This document shows, one piece after another, positions 33,235 to 41,005 of a DNA stretch of 43,269 nt. This DNA is from Hyphomicrobiales bacterium (lineage in GTDB: Bacteria > Pseudomonadota > Alphaproteobacteria > Rhizobiales > Rhizobiaceae): assembly GCA_900469955.1 (NCBI GenBank), contig UBYX01000012.1, positions 241,480 to 284,748 on the forward strand, written 5' to 3'. A program made the position numbers and the translations under genes. The notes below the pieces were generated by a model, which worked only from the letters and a program-made list of their open reading frames with translations, was not told the DNA's origin and did no database searches. The stretch's first letter is position 1; every line of letters begins with the position of its first letter.

Positions 33235-33462
33235 ATGACCACTGACGAAGAACAGGACGCGCAGGCGGAAAAGGCAGAGGAAACGCGTGGCGCGCGTGCG
33301 CGCGCGGCGGCCGCTGCCCGGGAAGCCGAGCGCAAGGCCCGCGCCGCCGCGAAGCTTCGCGAGAACTTGATGCGGCGCAAGAGCCAGGCCCGCTCCCGCC
33401 GCGCCGGTGAAGCCGATACCGCGCAAGGGTTGCCTGCCGCAAAAACGGACGAATCATCCTGA
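33235..33462 (+). CDS. Small Ala/Arg-rich hypothetical protein
   Basis: The 75-residue product starts MTTDEEQDAQ and is a highly charged helix-forming Ala/Arg/Glu-rich sequence (RARAAAAAREAERKARAAAKLRENLMRRKSQARSRR), probably a coiled coil or basic helix. The start at 33235 is preferred because it gives the acidic N-terminus seen in such rhizobial proteins, although the ribosome site is poor; a start at 33178 would add 19 atypical residues. It lies upstream of murA with a 107-base gap. The basic segment could bind nucleic acid, which is inference. No family function is known to me. Confidence 0.7.
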   Translation: MTTDEEQDAQAEKAEETRGARARAAAAAREAERKARAAAKLRENLMRRKSQARSRRAGEADTAQGLPAAKTDESS

Positions 33463-33569
33463 TCTATGCCGAACTCGACGGTGGGCCCAATTTAGCAATC
33501 ATTGAAGTAGCGGCGGATTTCGTTTAAGGACGCGTCCTTTCGCGCTCGCACAAGGAAGAGTGACAACGC

Positions 33570-34862
33570 ATGGATCGCATCAGAATCGTCGGCGGCAATG
33601 AACTGAGGGGCACCATTCCGATTTCCGGAGCGAAGAATGCGGCTCTGCCTTTGATGATCGCATCCCTTCTGACGAGCGACACGCTGACGCTCGAAAATGT
33701 CCCGCATCTTGCCGATGTCGAACTCCTGATGCGCATTCTTGGCAATCATGGTGTCGATATCGCCGTCAACGGCCGCCGGGAGCGCCAGGAAGAAGGCTAT
33801 TCCCGCACCGTCAATTTTACCTGCCGCACGATCGTTGATACCACCGCTCCCTACGAGCTGGTTTCCAAGATGCGCGCGAGCTTCTGGGTCATCGGCCCGC
33901 TCGTCGCCCGCGAAGGCAGGGCGCGCGTTTCGCTGCCCGGCGGTTGCGCCATCGGCACCCGCCCTGTCGACCTGTTCCTGGAGGCGCTGCAGGCGCTTGG
34001 AGCCGAGATCGAGATCGATGGCGGTTACGTCAACGTCAGCGCTCCAAAGGGCGGGCTCGTCGGCGGTCGTTATGTCTTCCCGAAGGTATCAGTCGGCGCC
34101 ACGCACGTGATGCTGATGGCAGCGACGCTGGCGAAGGGCACCACGGTGATTGAAAACGCCGCGCGCGAGCCGGAGATCGTCGACCTGGCAAAGTGCCTCA
34201 CGGCAATGGGCGCCAAGATTTCCGGCGCCGGCACCAAGACCATCACCGTCGAAGGCGTGACGACGCTTTCAGGCGCTCGTCACCGCGTTTTGCCGGATCG
34301 TATCGAAACCGGCACCTATGCGATGGCGGTTGCCATGACAGGCGGGGACGTGACGCTGGAAGGCACGGATGGCTCGCTGCTTCAGGGTGCTCTCGATACC
34401 TTGCGGATGGCCGGCGCGCACATCACCGAAACCGGGAGCGGCATCCGGGTGGTTCGCAACGGCAACGGCATCCAGCCGGTTGATATCACCACAGAACCCT
34501 TTCCGGGCTTTCCGACCGATCTGCAGGCGCAGTTCATGGCGTTGATGACCCGGTCCTCCGGCGTTTCCAACATCACCGAGACCATCTTCGAAAACCGCTT
34601 CATGCACGTTCAGGAACTGGCCCGTCTGGGCGCCAGGATTTCGCTGTCCGGTCAGACGGCGAAGGTGGAAGGCGTTTCGCGCCTCAAGGGCGCCCCGGTT
34701 ATGGCGACGGACCTGCGTGCTTCCGTCTCGCTGGTCATTGCCGGCCTCGCAGCCGAGGGAGAGACGATGGTGAGCCGCGTCTATCACCTCGACCGCGGCT
34801 TCGAGCGGCTTGAAGAAAAGCTTACCCGTTGCGGCGCAACGGTTCAGCGCGTCAGCGACTGA
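33570..34862 (+). CDS. murA: UDP-N-acetylglucosamine 1-carboxyvinyltransferase
   Basis: MurA transfers enolpyruvate from PEP to UDP-GlcNAc, the first committed step of peptidoglycan synthesis in the cytoplasm. The 430-residue protein has K22-N23 in [10 protein letters not shown], the catalytic cysteine C126 in [13 protein letters not shown] (the fosfomycin target) and family segments such as [13 protein letters not shown] and [11 protein letters not shown]. Length is typical (about 420-430). It is followed by a strong terminator. Having Cys rather than Asp implies the usual fosfomycin-sensitive type. It starts at ATG 33570 with AAGGAAGAG upstream. Confidence 0.98.
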   Translation: MDRIRIVGGNELRGTIPISGAKNAALPLMIASLLTSDTLTLENVPHLADVELLMRILGNHGVDIAVNGRRERQEEGYSRTVNFTCRTIVDTTAPYELVSKMRASFWVIGPLVAREGRARVSLPGGCAIGTRPVDLFLEALQALGAEIEIDGGYVNVSAPKGGLVGGRYVFPKVSVGATHVMLMAATLAKGTTVIENAAREPEIVDLAKCLTAMGAKISGAGTKTITVEGVTTLSGARHRVLPDRIETGTYAMAVAMTGGDVTLEGTDGSLLQGALDTLRMAGAHITETGSGIRVVRNGNGIQPVDITTEPFPGFPTDLQAQFMALMTRSSGVSNITETIFENRFMHVQELARLGARISLSGQTAKVEGVSRLKGAPVMATDLRASVSLVIAGLAAEGETMVSRVYHLDRGFERLEEKLTRCGATVQRVSD

Positions 34863-34888
34863 TAGGCCTGGAAATCGGGATTTCGCGG

Positions 34889-34923
34889 GAACGGCAGGGG
34901 CATTGCCCTTGCCGTTCTTTTTT
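34889..34923 (+). terminator. Rho-independent terminator of murA
   Basis: A long stem (GAACGGCA with TGCCGTTC, extended inward by GGGC/GCCC pairs and one G-U) closes on an ATT loop and is followed by TTTTTT, 27 bases after the murA stop. Confidence 0.9.
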
Positions 34924-35001
34924 GTATTCCTATCTCTCGCAGGCATTCCACCCTTGCCTCCCGCCTCATCATCTTGATCCGGCATATCGCGGAGATTCCT
35001 C

Positions 35002-35844
35002 ATGGCTGAAGTTTCCAATCCCGTCTGGTTCATCACCGGCTGCTCCACCGGCTTCGGCCGCGAACTCGCCAAGCTCACGCTCGATCGCGGCTGGCCGACG
35101 GTCGTGACCGCCCGTGACAAGGCAAGGGTCGCCGATCTCGCCGACGGCAGGGAGAACGTCCTGGCACTCGATCTGGACGTGACCGACAGCGGCCAGGTTC
35201 ACGCTGCCGCGAAAGCGGCGGAAGAAAGGTTCGGCCGCATAGACGTGCTGGTGAACAATGCCGGCTATGGCTATCAGGCGGCGATCGAGGAGGGCGAGGA
35301 GGACGAAATCCGCGCCATGTTCGACGCAAACGTCTTCGGCCTTTTCGCCATGACGCGGGCGGTGTTGCCGGGAATGCGAGCGCGCCGCAGCGGGCACATC
35401 ATCAACATCACGTCTATGGCCGGCTTCATGGGCCTGCCGGGCTCGGGCTACTACGCGGCGACCAAGCACGCCGTCGAAGGGTTTTCGGATAGCCTGCGCC
35501 TGGAGGTCGCGCCGCTTGGTATCAAGGTTATCGGCGTCGAGCCCGGCCCCTTCCGGACCGATTGGGCGGGCCGTTCGCTGAAGCAGACGCCGAGCCGCAT
35601 CGCCGACTATGCCGAGACGGCAGCGGCGCGCATGAGTTCTACCGCCGGATATAGCGGAAAGCAGCCTGGCGATCCGGTCCGCGCCGGGGAGGCGATGATC
35701 GCGGCGACGCAGGCAGACGAGGCGCCGCGACATCTGGTGCTGGGTGCGATCGCCTATGGCGCTGTCACCGACAAGCTGAAGGAGCGGCTTGCCCAGATCG
35801 ACCGTTGGAAGGAAACCAGTCTTTCGGCGGATTTTCCGGCCTAG
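35002..35844 (+). CDS. Short-chain dehydrogenase/reductase
   Basis: The 280-residue classical SDR has the cofactor loop TGCSTGFGRE (about 12-22), R38 after beta-2 (TARDKARV) suggesting NADPH, NNAG at about 88-91, the serine in NITSMAG and the catalytic YxxxK (YYAATKHAVEGFSDSL). It resembles the group annotated as oxidoreductase of the retinol-dehydrogenase or DltE-like type with a C-terminal extension. Between the murA terminator and DUF2948 it forms its own unit. The order murA - DUF2948 - hisD is familiar in Rhizobiales, so this SDR may be an insertion. Substrate unknown. Confidence 0.9.
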   Translation: MAEVSNPVWFITGCSTGFGRELAKLTLDRGWPTVVTARDKARVADLADGRENVLALDLDVTDSGQVHAAAKAAEERFGRIDVLVNNAGYGYQAAIEEGEEDEIRAMFDANVFGLFAMTRAVLPGMRARRSGHIINITSMAGFMGLPGSGYYAATKHAVEGFSDSLRLEVAPLGIKVIGVEPGPFRTDWAGRSLKQTPSRIADYAETAAARMSSTAGYSGKQPGDPVRAGEAMIAATQADEAPRHLVLGAIAYGAVTDKLKERLAQIDRWKETSLSADFPA

Positions 35845-35933
35845 CCTGGAGTTGCGTCCGAGCTCTCGGCATCCTATTTCGGTTTTAGGAACAATGGCGC
35901 GGGACCGCGTCTCAGGATGGATAGTCGAAGGCG

Positions 35934-36365
35934 ATGACCGAACTCAAATTGCTTGCCCTGGATACGGATGATCTGGGGATTATTTCCGCTCACATGCAGG
36001 ATGCGGTATTCAAGGTGGGCGATGTCCGCTGGTCACCTTCCGACAGGAACTTTTCGTTGGCTGCCAACCGGTTCGTCTGGGAGGAGGCCGGCAAGAAGCG
36101 GAAGGGCTTCGAGCGTCGTCGCGCAGGCCTCGTTTTCAAGCGCGTGGAAGCGGTCCGCTCGAGCGGCATCGACCGGAACAAGAAGGACGACGTGCTGTCG
36201 CTGCTTGCGGTGACCTTTACGCAAAGGGACGATGGTCCTGAAGGAACGGTGGAACTTGTCCTCTCCGGCAAGGCCACGATTGCGCTCGATGTCGAATGCA
36301 TCGAAGTTGCTCTTGCGGATGTCGGCGGCGCGTGGGAAACGGCATCCAGGCCCCGACATCCCTGA
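35934..36365 (+). CDS. DUF2948-family protein
   Basis: The 143-residue protein matches the DUF2948 family of alphaproteobacteria. It shows the family start LKLLALDTDDLGIISAHMQDAVFKVGD, the central RFVWEE and RRRAGLVFKRV segments, and LELVLSGKA/IALDVECIEVALADVGG-like endings that close typical members. There is no signal or membrane segment. It is usually encoded directly before hisD, as here (56 bases). Its function is unknown. The C-terminal extension ASRPRHP is short and probably not conserved. Confidence 0.9.
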   Translation: MTELKLLALDTDDLGIISAHMQDAVFKVGDVRWSPSDRNFSLAANRFVWEEAGKKRKGFERRRAGLVFKRVEAVRSSGIDRNKKDDVLSLLAVTFTQRDDGPEGTVELVLSGKATIALDVECIEVALADVGGAWETASRPRHP

Positions 36366-36421
36366 TCCGGGACCGCCCTGACCGTGATAGAACGTCATCT
36401 TGAGTTTGAAGGAATATCCGC

Positions 36422-37720
36422 TTGGCAATCTGGCTGGAGCAGGCATCGCAGGATTTTGAGGCGAAGTTTTCCGCCTTTCTCTCCACCAAGCGCGAGGTGT
36501 CGGAAGATGTCAATGCCGTGGTTCGCGCCATCATCGACGATGTGCGCGCCCGGGGCGATGCCGCACTCGTCGATTACTCCGCCCGGTTCGAGGGCATAGA
36601 TCTCACCAAAACGGGTATCCAGGTAAGCAAGGCGGATATCGATGACGCTTTTGCCGAGACCGATCCAAAAGTTTTGGACGCATTGAAATTCGCAGCCGAG
36701 CGGATCGAAAGGCATCATGCGCGGCAGATGCCGAAAGACGACATCTATGAGGACGCGATCGGCGTCGGCCTTGGCTCGCGCTGGACGGCGATCGAAGCGG
36801 TCGGTTTATACGTGCCCGGCGGCACGGCAAGCTATCCGAGTTCGGTGCTGATGAATGCCGTCCCTGCAAGGGTTGCCGGTGTGCCGCGTGTCGTCATGGT
36901 CGTTCCGGCGAGCGGCGGCAAAGTCAATCCGGCGGTGCTGGCTGCAGCCCGCATTGCCGGCGTGACGGAGATCTATCGGATCGGCGGCGCCCAGGCCGTG
37001 GCCGCTCTTGCCTATGGCACGGAAACCATTGCGCCGGTCGCCAAGATCGTCGGGCCGGGAAATGCCTATGTCGCCGCGGCCAAGCGGCAGGTCTTCGGAA
37101 CGGTCGGCATCGACATGATCGCCGGTCCCTCGGAAGTCCTCGTCATCGCCGACAAGGAAAACGATCCGGACTGGCTCGCTGCCGATCTGCTCGCTCAGGC
37201 CGAGCACGACGCGGGCGCCCAGTCCATCCTCGTCACCGACGATCGCGAGCTCGGTCAGGCGGTGGAGGCGGCCGTCGAACGCCAGCTGAAGACGCTGTCG
37301 CGCTCCGCAACCGCTGCTGCGAGCTGGCGTGATTTCGGTGCCGTCATTCTCGTGCCGGACCTCCAGGCCGCGCTGCCGCTCGCCAACCGTATCGCGGCCG
37401 AACATCTGGAACTGGCGGTCGCCGATCCGGAAGCGCTGATGCCGGGCATTCGCAATGCCGGCGCGATCTTCATCGGCCGTCATACGCCGGAGGTCATCGG
37501 CGACTACGTCGGCGGTTCCAACCACGTGCTGCCGACCGCCCGTTCGGCGCGCTTCTCATCCGGCCTGTCCGTGCTCGACTTCGTCAAGCGGACCTCGATC
37601 CTGCGCCTTGGCCCGGACCAGTTGCGTCAACTGGCACCGGCGGCGATCACGCTTGCCCATTCCGAGGGTCTCGATGCCCATGCCCGCTCCGTCGCCATCC
37701 GCTTGAATGACGGAGGGTGA
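36422..37720 (+). CDS. hisD: Histidinol dehydrogenase
   Basis: HisD oxidises L-histidinol to L-histidine in two NAD+-dependent steps using a zinc site. The 432-residue protein shows [48 protein letters not shown] and [11 protein letters not shown] (with the zinc ligand Gln/His pair), then GGSNHVLPT and HSEGLDAHA near the end. The start is a TTG at 36422, with GAAGGAA upstream; it gives MAIWLEQ, the N-terminus expected from rhizobial HisD, while no ATG does. The length is the family norm. It lies in the DUF2948-hisD-UPF0262-phosphatase run, with overlapping or near-overlapping junctions downstream. Confidence 0.95.
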   Translation: MAIWLEQASQDFEAKFSAFLSTKREVSEDVNAVVRAIIDDVRARGDAALVDYSARFEGIDLTKTGIQVSKADIDDAFAETDPKVLDALKFAAERIERHHARQMPKDDIYEDAIGVGLGSRWTAIEAVGLYVPGGTASYPSSVLMNAVPARVAGVPRVVMVVPASGGKVNPAVLAAARIAGVTEIYRIGGAQAVAALAYGTETIAPVAKIVGPGNAYVAAAKRQVFGTVGIDMIAGPSEVLVIADKENDPDWLAADLLAQAEHDAGAQSILVTDDRELGQAVEAAVERQLKTLSRSATAAASWRDFGAVILVPDLQAALPLANRIAAEHLELAVADPEALMPGIRNAGAIFIGRHTPEVIGDYVGGSNHVLPTARSARFSSGLSVLDFVKRTSILRLGPDQLRQLAPAAITLAHSEGLDAHARSVAIRLNDGG

Positions 37721-37722
37721 GG

Positions 37723-38196
37723 ATGGGGCAGGGGGATTTTCGGCTCTCCGATGTCGAACTCGACGCCTCGATCGGGCGGTCGACCCCTGATGTCGAGCAC
37801 GAGCGGGCGGTCGCGATCTTCGATCTCGTCGAAGAAAATTCGTTCGAGCCCATCGGTCATGCCGGCGGTCCCTACAGGCTCAAGCTCTCGCTGGTGGATT
37901 CCAAGCTAGTGCTAGGCATCGCGACCGAAGGCGGCGAGGACGTTGCGACCCATATCCTCTCGCTGACGCCCTTCCGGCGGATCATCAAGGACTACTTCAT
38001 GATCTGCGAAAGCTATTATGAAGCGATCCGCTCCTCGACGCCGAGCCGGATCGAGGCGATCGACATGGGCCGCCGTGGGATTCACAACGAGGGTTCCCAG
38101 ACGCTGATGGACCGCCTGGACGGCAAGATCCGCGTCGATTTCGACACCGCACGGCGGCTCTTTACCCTGGTCTGCGTTCTCTATTGGCGCGGCTGA
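37723..38196 (+). CDS. UPF0262 family protein
   Basis: The 157-residue protein belongs to the uncharacterised UPF0262 family of Rhizobiales. Features are the start [32 protein letters not shown], the GPYRLKLS strand, [25 protein letters not shown] and [12 protein letters not shown] 37723 is 2 bases after the hisD stop and 6 after GGAGG; a GTG at 37717 that overlaps the stop is less likely. Tight spacing to hisD and to the phosphatase indicates one operon. No biochemical function is known, but its constant neighbour is a tyrosine-phosphatase-like protein, so a joint role is possible (inference). Confidence 0.92.
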   Translation: MGQGDFRLSDVELDASIGRSTPDVEHERAVAIFDLVEENSFEPIGHAGGPYRLKLSLVDSKLVLGIATEGGEDVATHILSLTPFRRIIKDYFMICESYYEAIRSSTPSRIEAIDMGRRGIHNEGSQTLMDRLDGKIRVDFDTARRLFTLVCVLYWRG

Positions 38197-38198
38197 GC

Positions 38199-38678
38199 AT
38201 GGCAACCGCCCCCACGCCCGAACCGAAAAGCAAACGGCCAGGCGCCATCCTTTTCATGTGCGGGTTCAACGTCATCCGCTCGCCGATGGCCGAAGCCATT
38301 GCAAAACGGCTCCTGCCACACGATATCTACATCCAGTCCGCCGGTGTGCGCGCCGGCGAACGCGATCCATTCGTGGACGCCGTGTTGGAAGAAGTCGGCC
38401 TGTCGATCGGCCGGCATCAGCCCCGCACGCTCGATGAACTTGAAGATGATTTCTTCGATCTCATCGTCACGCTCACGCCGGAAGCCCATCATACCGCGCT
38501 GGAACTGACCCGTTCCAATGCCATCGATGTGGTTTATTGGCCGACCATGGACCCCACAGCAGCGACGGGAACTCGCGACCAGACGCTCGACGCCTATCGT
38601 GAGGTTCGCGACCACCTCTGGCGCCTGATCGAGCAGCGACTTTCGGGCCTGAACCGCCGTTCGGCCGAGACGGCCTGA
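38199..38678 (+). CDS. Low-molecular-weight protein-tyrosine-phosphatase-like protein
   Basis: The 159-residue protein has the LMW phosphatase/arsenate reductase fold signature. The P-loop C21-GFNVI-R27-S (C-X5-R) is followed by PMAEAIA, a QSAGV segment, and a WPTMDP aspartate-proline that would serve as general acid. The P-loop CGFNVIRS differs from the classical CxGNxCRS by Phe and Ile, and lacks the second Cys found in many LMW-PTPs. The start at 38199 is 2 bases after the UPF0262 stop. The substrate is unknown; the genomic pairing with UPF0262 is conserved in rhizobia as I recall. Confidence 0.88.
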   Translation: MATAPTPEPKSKRPGAILFMCGFNVIRSPMAEAIAKRLLPHDIYIQSAGVRAGERDPFVDAVLEEVGLSIGRHQPRTLDELEDDFFDLIVTLTPEAHHTALELTRSNAIDVVYWPTMDPTAATGTRDQTLDAYREVRDHLWRLIEQRLSGLNRRSAETA

Positions 38679-38684
38679 AAGACA

Positions 38685-38701
38685 TTGAGAATAGCTCTCA
38701 A
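38685..38701. repeat. Short inverted repeat upstream of infA
   Basis: TTGAGA-ATAGC-TCTCAA, six-base arms, just after the phosphatase stop and 108 bases before infA. No T-run follows, so a terminator is unlikely. It could be an operator or nothing. Confidence 0.3.
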
Positions 38702-38809
38702 GCGAGGTTCACAAAGCGGACATGATTGTGTAGTTTCCGCGCACATTTTCGGGCGGGCGGAAAAGTCTTCTCCCGCTCTCGATTCAAAAAACAGGAAGAA
38801 ACCCTTTAG

Positions 38810-39028
38810 ATGGCCAAAGAAGAAGTCCTTGAATTCCCGGGCGTCGTTACCGAACTGCTGCCGAATGCGACGTTTCGCGTGAAGCTTGAAAACGAGCATG
38901 AGATCATCGCCCACACAGCCGGTCGCATGCGCAAGAACCGCATCCGTGTCCTGGCGGGCGATAAGGTGCTTGTCGAGATGACGCCCTACGACCTCACCAA
39001 GGGCCGCATTACCTACCGCTTCAAGTAA
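38810..39028 (+). CDS. infA: Translation initiation factor IF-1
   Basis: The 72-residue protein is IF-1, a single S1/OB-fold domain that occupies the ribosomal A site during initiation. The sequence follows the family closely: [52 protein letters not shown] and [14 protein letters not shown] at the end. Length is exactly typical. The ribosome site AGGAAG is somewhat distant from the ATG (about 11 bases). maf and yacG follow in the same direction. Confidence 0.98.
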   Translation: MAKEEVLEFPGVVTELLPNATFRVKLENEHEIIAHTAGRMRKNRIRVLAGDKVLVEMTPYDLTKGRITYRFK

Positions 39029-39053
39029 CTCACATCCTTTGCAGCGGGCACCC

Positions 39054-39674
39054 ATGGCGCTGGAACAAAAGCTGATACTGGCCTCCGGGTCTCCGCGCCG
39101 TCTCGACCTCCTGAATCAGGCCGGTCTGGCGCCTGCGCGGCTTATGCCGATGGATATCGACGAGACGCCGAAGAAGTCCGAACATCCCCGTTCGCTTGCC
39201 CGCCGGCTTTCCACGGAGAAGGCCGAGGCAGCGCTCGCGGCTGTGAACGGCGACCCCAACTGGCGGCACAGCTATATCCTTTCTGCCGATACCGTCGTCG
39301 CAGTCGGTCGCCGCATTCTGGAGAAGACGGAATATACGGAAGAGGCGTCGGCTGCGCTGCACCTGCTTTCCGGACGCGGCCACTGGGTCTATACCGGGAT
39401 CTGCCTGGTGACGCCGGGCGGCCAGTTTCGCCAGAAGGTCGTGCAGACCAAAGTGCGCTTCAAGCGGCTGTCCACCCGCGAGATCGAGAACTATATCGCG
39501 TCCGGCCAATGGCGAGGCAAGGCTGGAGCCTATGCGATCCAGGGGATCGCCGGCACCTTCGTTCAGAAACTCGTCGGCTCCTATAGCAATGTCGTCGGAC
39601 TGCCCCTTTATGAGGTGACGACCTTGCTCTCCGGCGAAGGTTTCGACGTGGCTGCGGTCTGGCCGGAAGCCTGA
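39054..39674 (+). CDS. maf: Maf-like nucleoside triphosphate pyrophosphatase
   Basis: The 206-residue protein is a Maf/HAM1-like house-cleaning pyrophosphatase hydrolysing non-canonical or excess nucleoside triphosphates (dTTP/UTP or modified forms, depending on subgroup). Landmarks are the phosphate-binding start [29 protein letters not shown] with the catalytic Asp and the [10 protein letters not shown] segment, then [10 protein letters not shown] and [13 protein letters not shown] 39054 is preferred over an in-frame TTG at 39039 because it gives the usual N-terminus. It lies 25 bases after infA and 62 before yacG, the conserved alphaproteobacterial order. Confidence 0.93.
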   Translation: MALEQKLILASGSPRRLDLLNQAGLAPARLMPMDIDETPKKSEHPRSLARRLSTEKAEAALAAVNGDPNWRHSYILSADTVVAVGRRILEKTEYTEEASAALHLLSGRGHWVYTGICLVTPGGQFRQKVVQTKVRFKRLSTREIENYIASGQWRGKAGAYAIQGIAGTFVQKLVGSYSNVVGLPLYEVTTLLSGEGFDVAAVWPEA

Positions 39675-39736
39675 GAGACAGCCGGGGCGGTCTCCGCCGC
39701 CGGCCTCGTCTCCCTTGAAATGGAGTCCTTCGAACT

Positions 39737-39952
39737 ATGGCATCCGAACCCATCAAGACCGGCGGCAAGATCGAGCCGCTGAGAAAAACCAGACCTTGCC
39801 CCGAATGCGGAAAGGCCTCGTCGCGCGAACATTACCCGTTCTGCTCGGACCGATGCCGCACGCTTGACCTGTCGCGGTGGCTGAAGGGCTCCTATGCCAT
39901 TCCCGTGGCAGAAGACGAGGCCAAGGCAGACGGTTCCGACGAGCGCGATTGA
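39737..39952 (+). CDS. yacG: DNA gyrase inhibitor YacG (zinc-binding)
   Basis: The 71-residue protein has the YacG zinc knuckle C21-P-E-C24 and C36-SDR-C40, followed by [14 protein letters not shown], which defines the family. In E. coli YacG binds GyrB and inhibits gyrase. The C-terminus is acidic and disordered ([13 protein letters not shown]). Length is normal (60-70). It ends the infA-maf-yacG run. Confidence 0.95.
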   Translation: MASEPIKTGGKIEPLRKTRPCPECGKASSREHYPFCSDRCRTLDLSRWLKGSYAIPVAEDEAKADGSDERD

Positions 39953-40099
39953 GCCGACCTACAGGCTCGGTTTCAAGACCTATCCCCGGGCTAAACCTCA
40001 GCACGCCCCACTTGAGGCCTGGCGAACTTCTCCGTCTCTTTGATGAAATCGCCAGCCCGATTGACGTCACGGTAGGCGAGAGGGTGAGATCCCTGCTGT

Positions 40100-40113
40100 T
40101 TTTATTAATAAAA
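40100..40113. repeat. Perfect AT-only palindrome
   Basis: TTTTATTAATAAAA is a perfect 14-base dyad in an otherwise GC-rich gap between yacG and tRNA-Phe. It could be a regulator site, or the remains of a terminator for yacG (hairpin unlikely, no GC stem). Confidence 0.35.
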
Positions 40114-40154
40114 TCGGGAATTTCGCAAAGCTGTCAAAAAAGTGGGTTCTGGCG

Positions 40155-40183
40155 CTGGACATGGCCGAACAAGATGTTATAAC
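40155..40183 (+). promoter_or_regulatory. Candidate promoter of tRNA-Phe
   Basis: CTGGAC (40155-40160), 17 bases, TATAAC (40178-40183), about 60 bases before the mature tRNA 5' end. The -10 is good and the -35 moderate. The GC-rich stretch after it (CCGGGGGAGTTACCCCCG) lies in the 5' leader. Confidence 0.4.
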
Positions 40184-40245
40184 CCCGCTCGCTTCCGGGG
40201 GAGTTACCCCCGCCGGTCTTGGCCGGAAGGCTGAATGGCCTCGAT

Positions 40246-40321
40246 GCCCGGATAGCTCAGTTGGTAGAGCAGCGGATTGAAAATCCGCGTGTCGGTGGTT
40301 CAAATCCGCCTCCGGGCACCA
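40246..40321 (+). tRNA. tRNA-Phe (GAA)
   Basis: Acceptor GCCCGGA/TCCGGGC, D-arm AGCTCAGTTGGTAGAGC, anticodon arm GCGGA-TTGAAAA-TCCGC with anticodon GAA, variable loop and T-arm GGTGG-TTCAAAT-CCGCC. Discriminator A and CCA are encoded (40318-40321). The 3' flank shows no repeat or integrase. Confidence 0.97.
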
Positions 40322-40431
40322 TTATTTCACAAAAGTTCAGCAATTCATTTGCCCTAGCGTCCACCAGCGTCCGAAGACAAGTCGCCGCGGGCGTTTTATC
40401 AATGTGCCGATAACGTGCACGGGACATATCC

Positions 40432-40998
40432 TTGGATCAGCAGTTCTTCGACAGAAATTCGGTGGAGGTGGCGCGCGAGCTAATCGGCGTCGAACTCGAT
40501 GTGTCGGGGCTTGGCGGGATCATCGTCGAGACCGAGGCTTACGAGCCCGACGATCCTGCGTCTCACAGCTTTCGCGGCCCGACGCCGCGGAATTCGGTGA
40601 TGTTCGGGGAGCCCGGCCACGCCTATGTCTACCGTTCCTACGGAATCCACTGGTGCCTGAATTTCGTATGCCGTCCCGGCAGCGCGGTGCTCATCAGGGC
40701 GCTTCAGCCGGTCCGGGGGCTCGCTGAAATGGAGATAAGGCGCGGCAGGGCTGATCCCCTGTTGCTTTGCGCCGGACCGGGACGGGTCTGTCAGGCGCTG
40801 GGGATAACCATAGAGCACAACGGCCTGTCGTTGCTTGGCCCGCCGTTCGCTTTAACTCCTCCGCAGATATCGCCGCTGATCGTCACCGGGCGGCGGATCG
40901 GCATTTCGCAGGCGGTCGACCTGCCGTGGCGTTTCGGCCTTTCCGGCTCGCCCTATGTCAGCAAGAAGTTTACCGCCCAGCGCGCCCCGACCCCCTAG
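40432..40998 (+). CDS. 3-methyladenine/alkyladenine DNA glycosylase (AAG/MPG family)
   Basis: The 188-residue enzyme removes alkylated or deaminated purines from DNA. The AAG family landmarks are VARELIGVEL, VETEAYEPDDPASHS with the catalytic Glu, YVYRSYGIHWCLN, VLIRALQP, and GPGRVCQALGI near the end. The only upstream start in frame is a TTG at 40432, because an in-frame stop occurs 7 codons earlier; TTG then gives MDQQFFDR, a plausible family N-terminus. It follows tRNA-Phe by 110 bases and is convergent with bcsB. Confidence 0.92.
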   Translation: MDQQFFDRNSVEVARELIGVELDVSGLGGIIVETEAYEPDDPASHSFRGPTPRNSVMFGEPGHAYVYRSYGIHWCLNFVCRPGSAVLIRALQPVRGLAEMEIRRGRADPLLLCAGPGRVCQALGITIEHNGLSLLGPPFALTPPQISPLIVTGRRIGISQAVDLPWRFGLSGSPYVSKKFTAQRAPTP

Positions 40999-41005
40999 CA
41001 GCTGC

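Noticed and set aside
34886..34917. EcfG-type promoter (GGAAC...CGTT) after murA
   Set aside because: The spacing is 20 bases and the sequence is the stem of a clear terminator.
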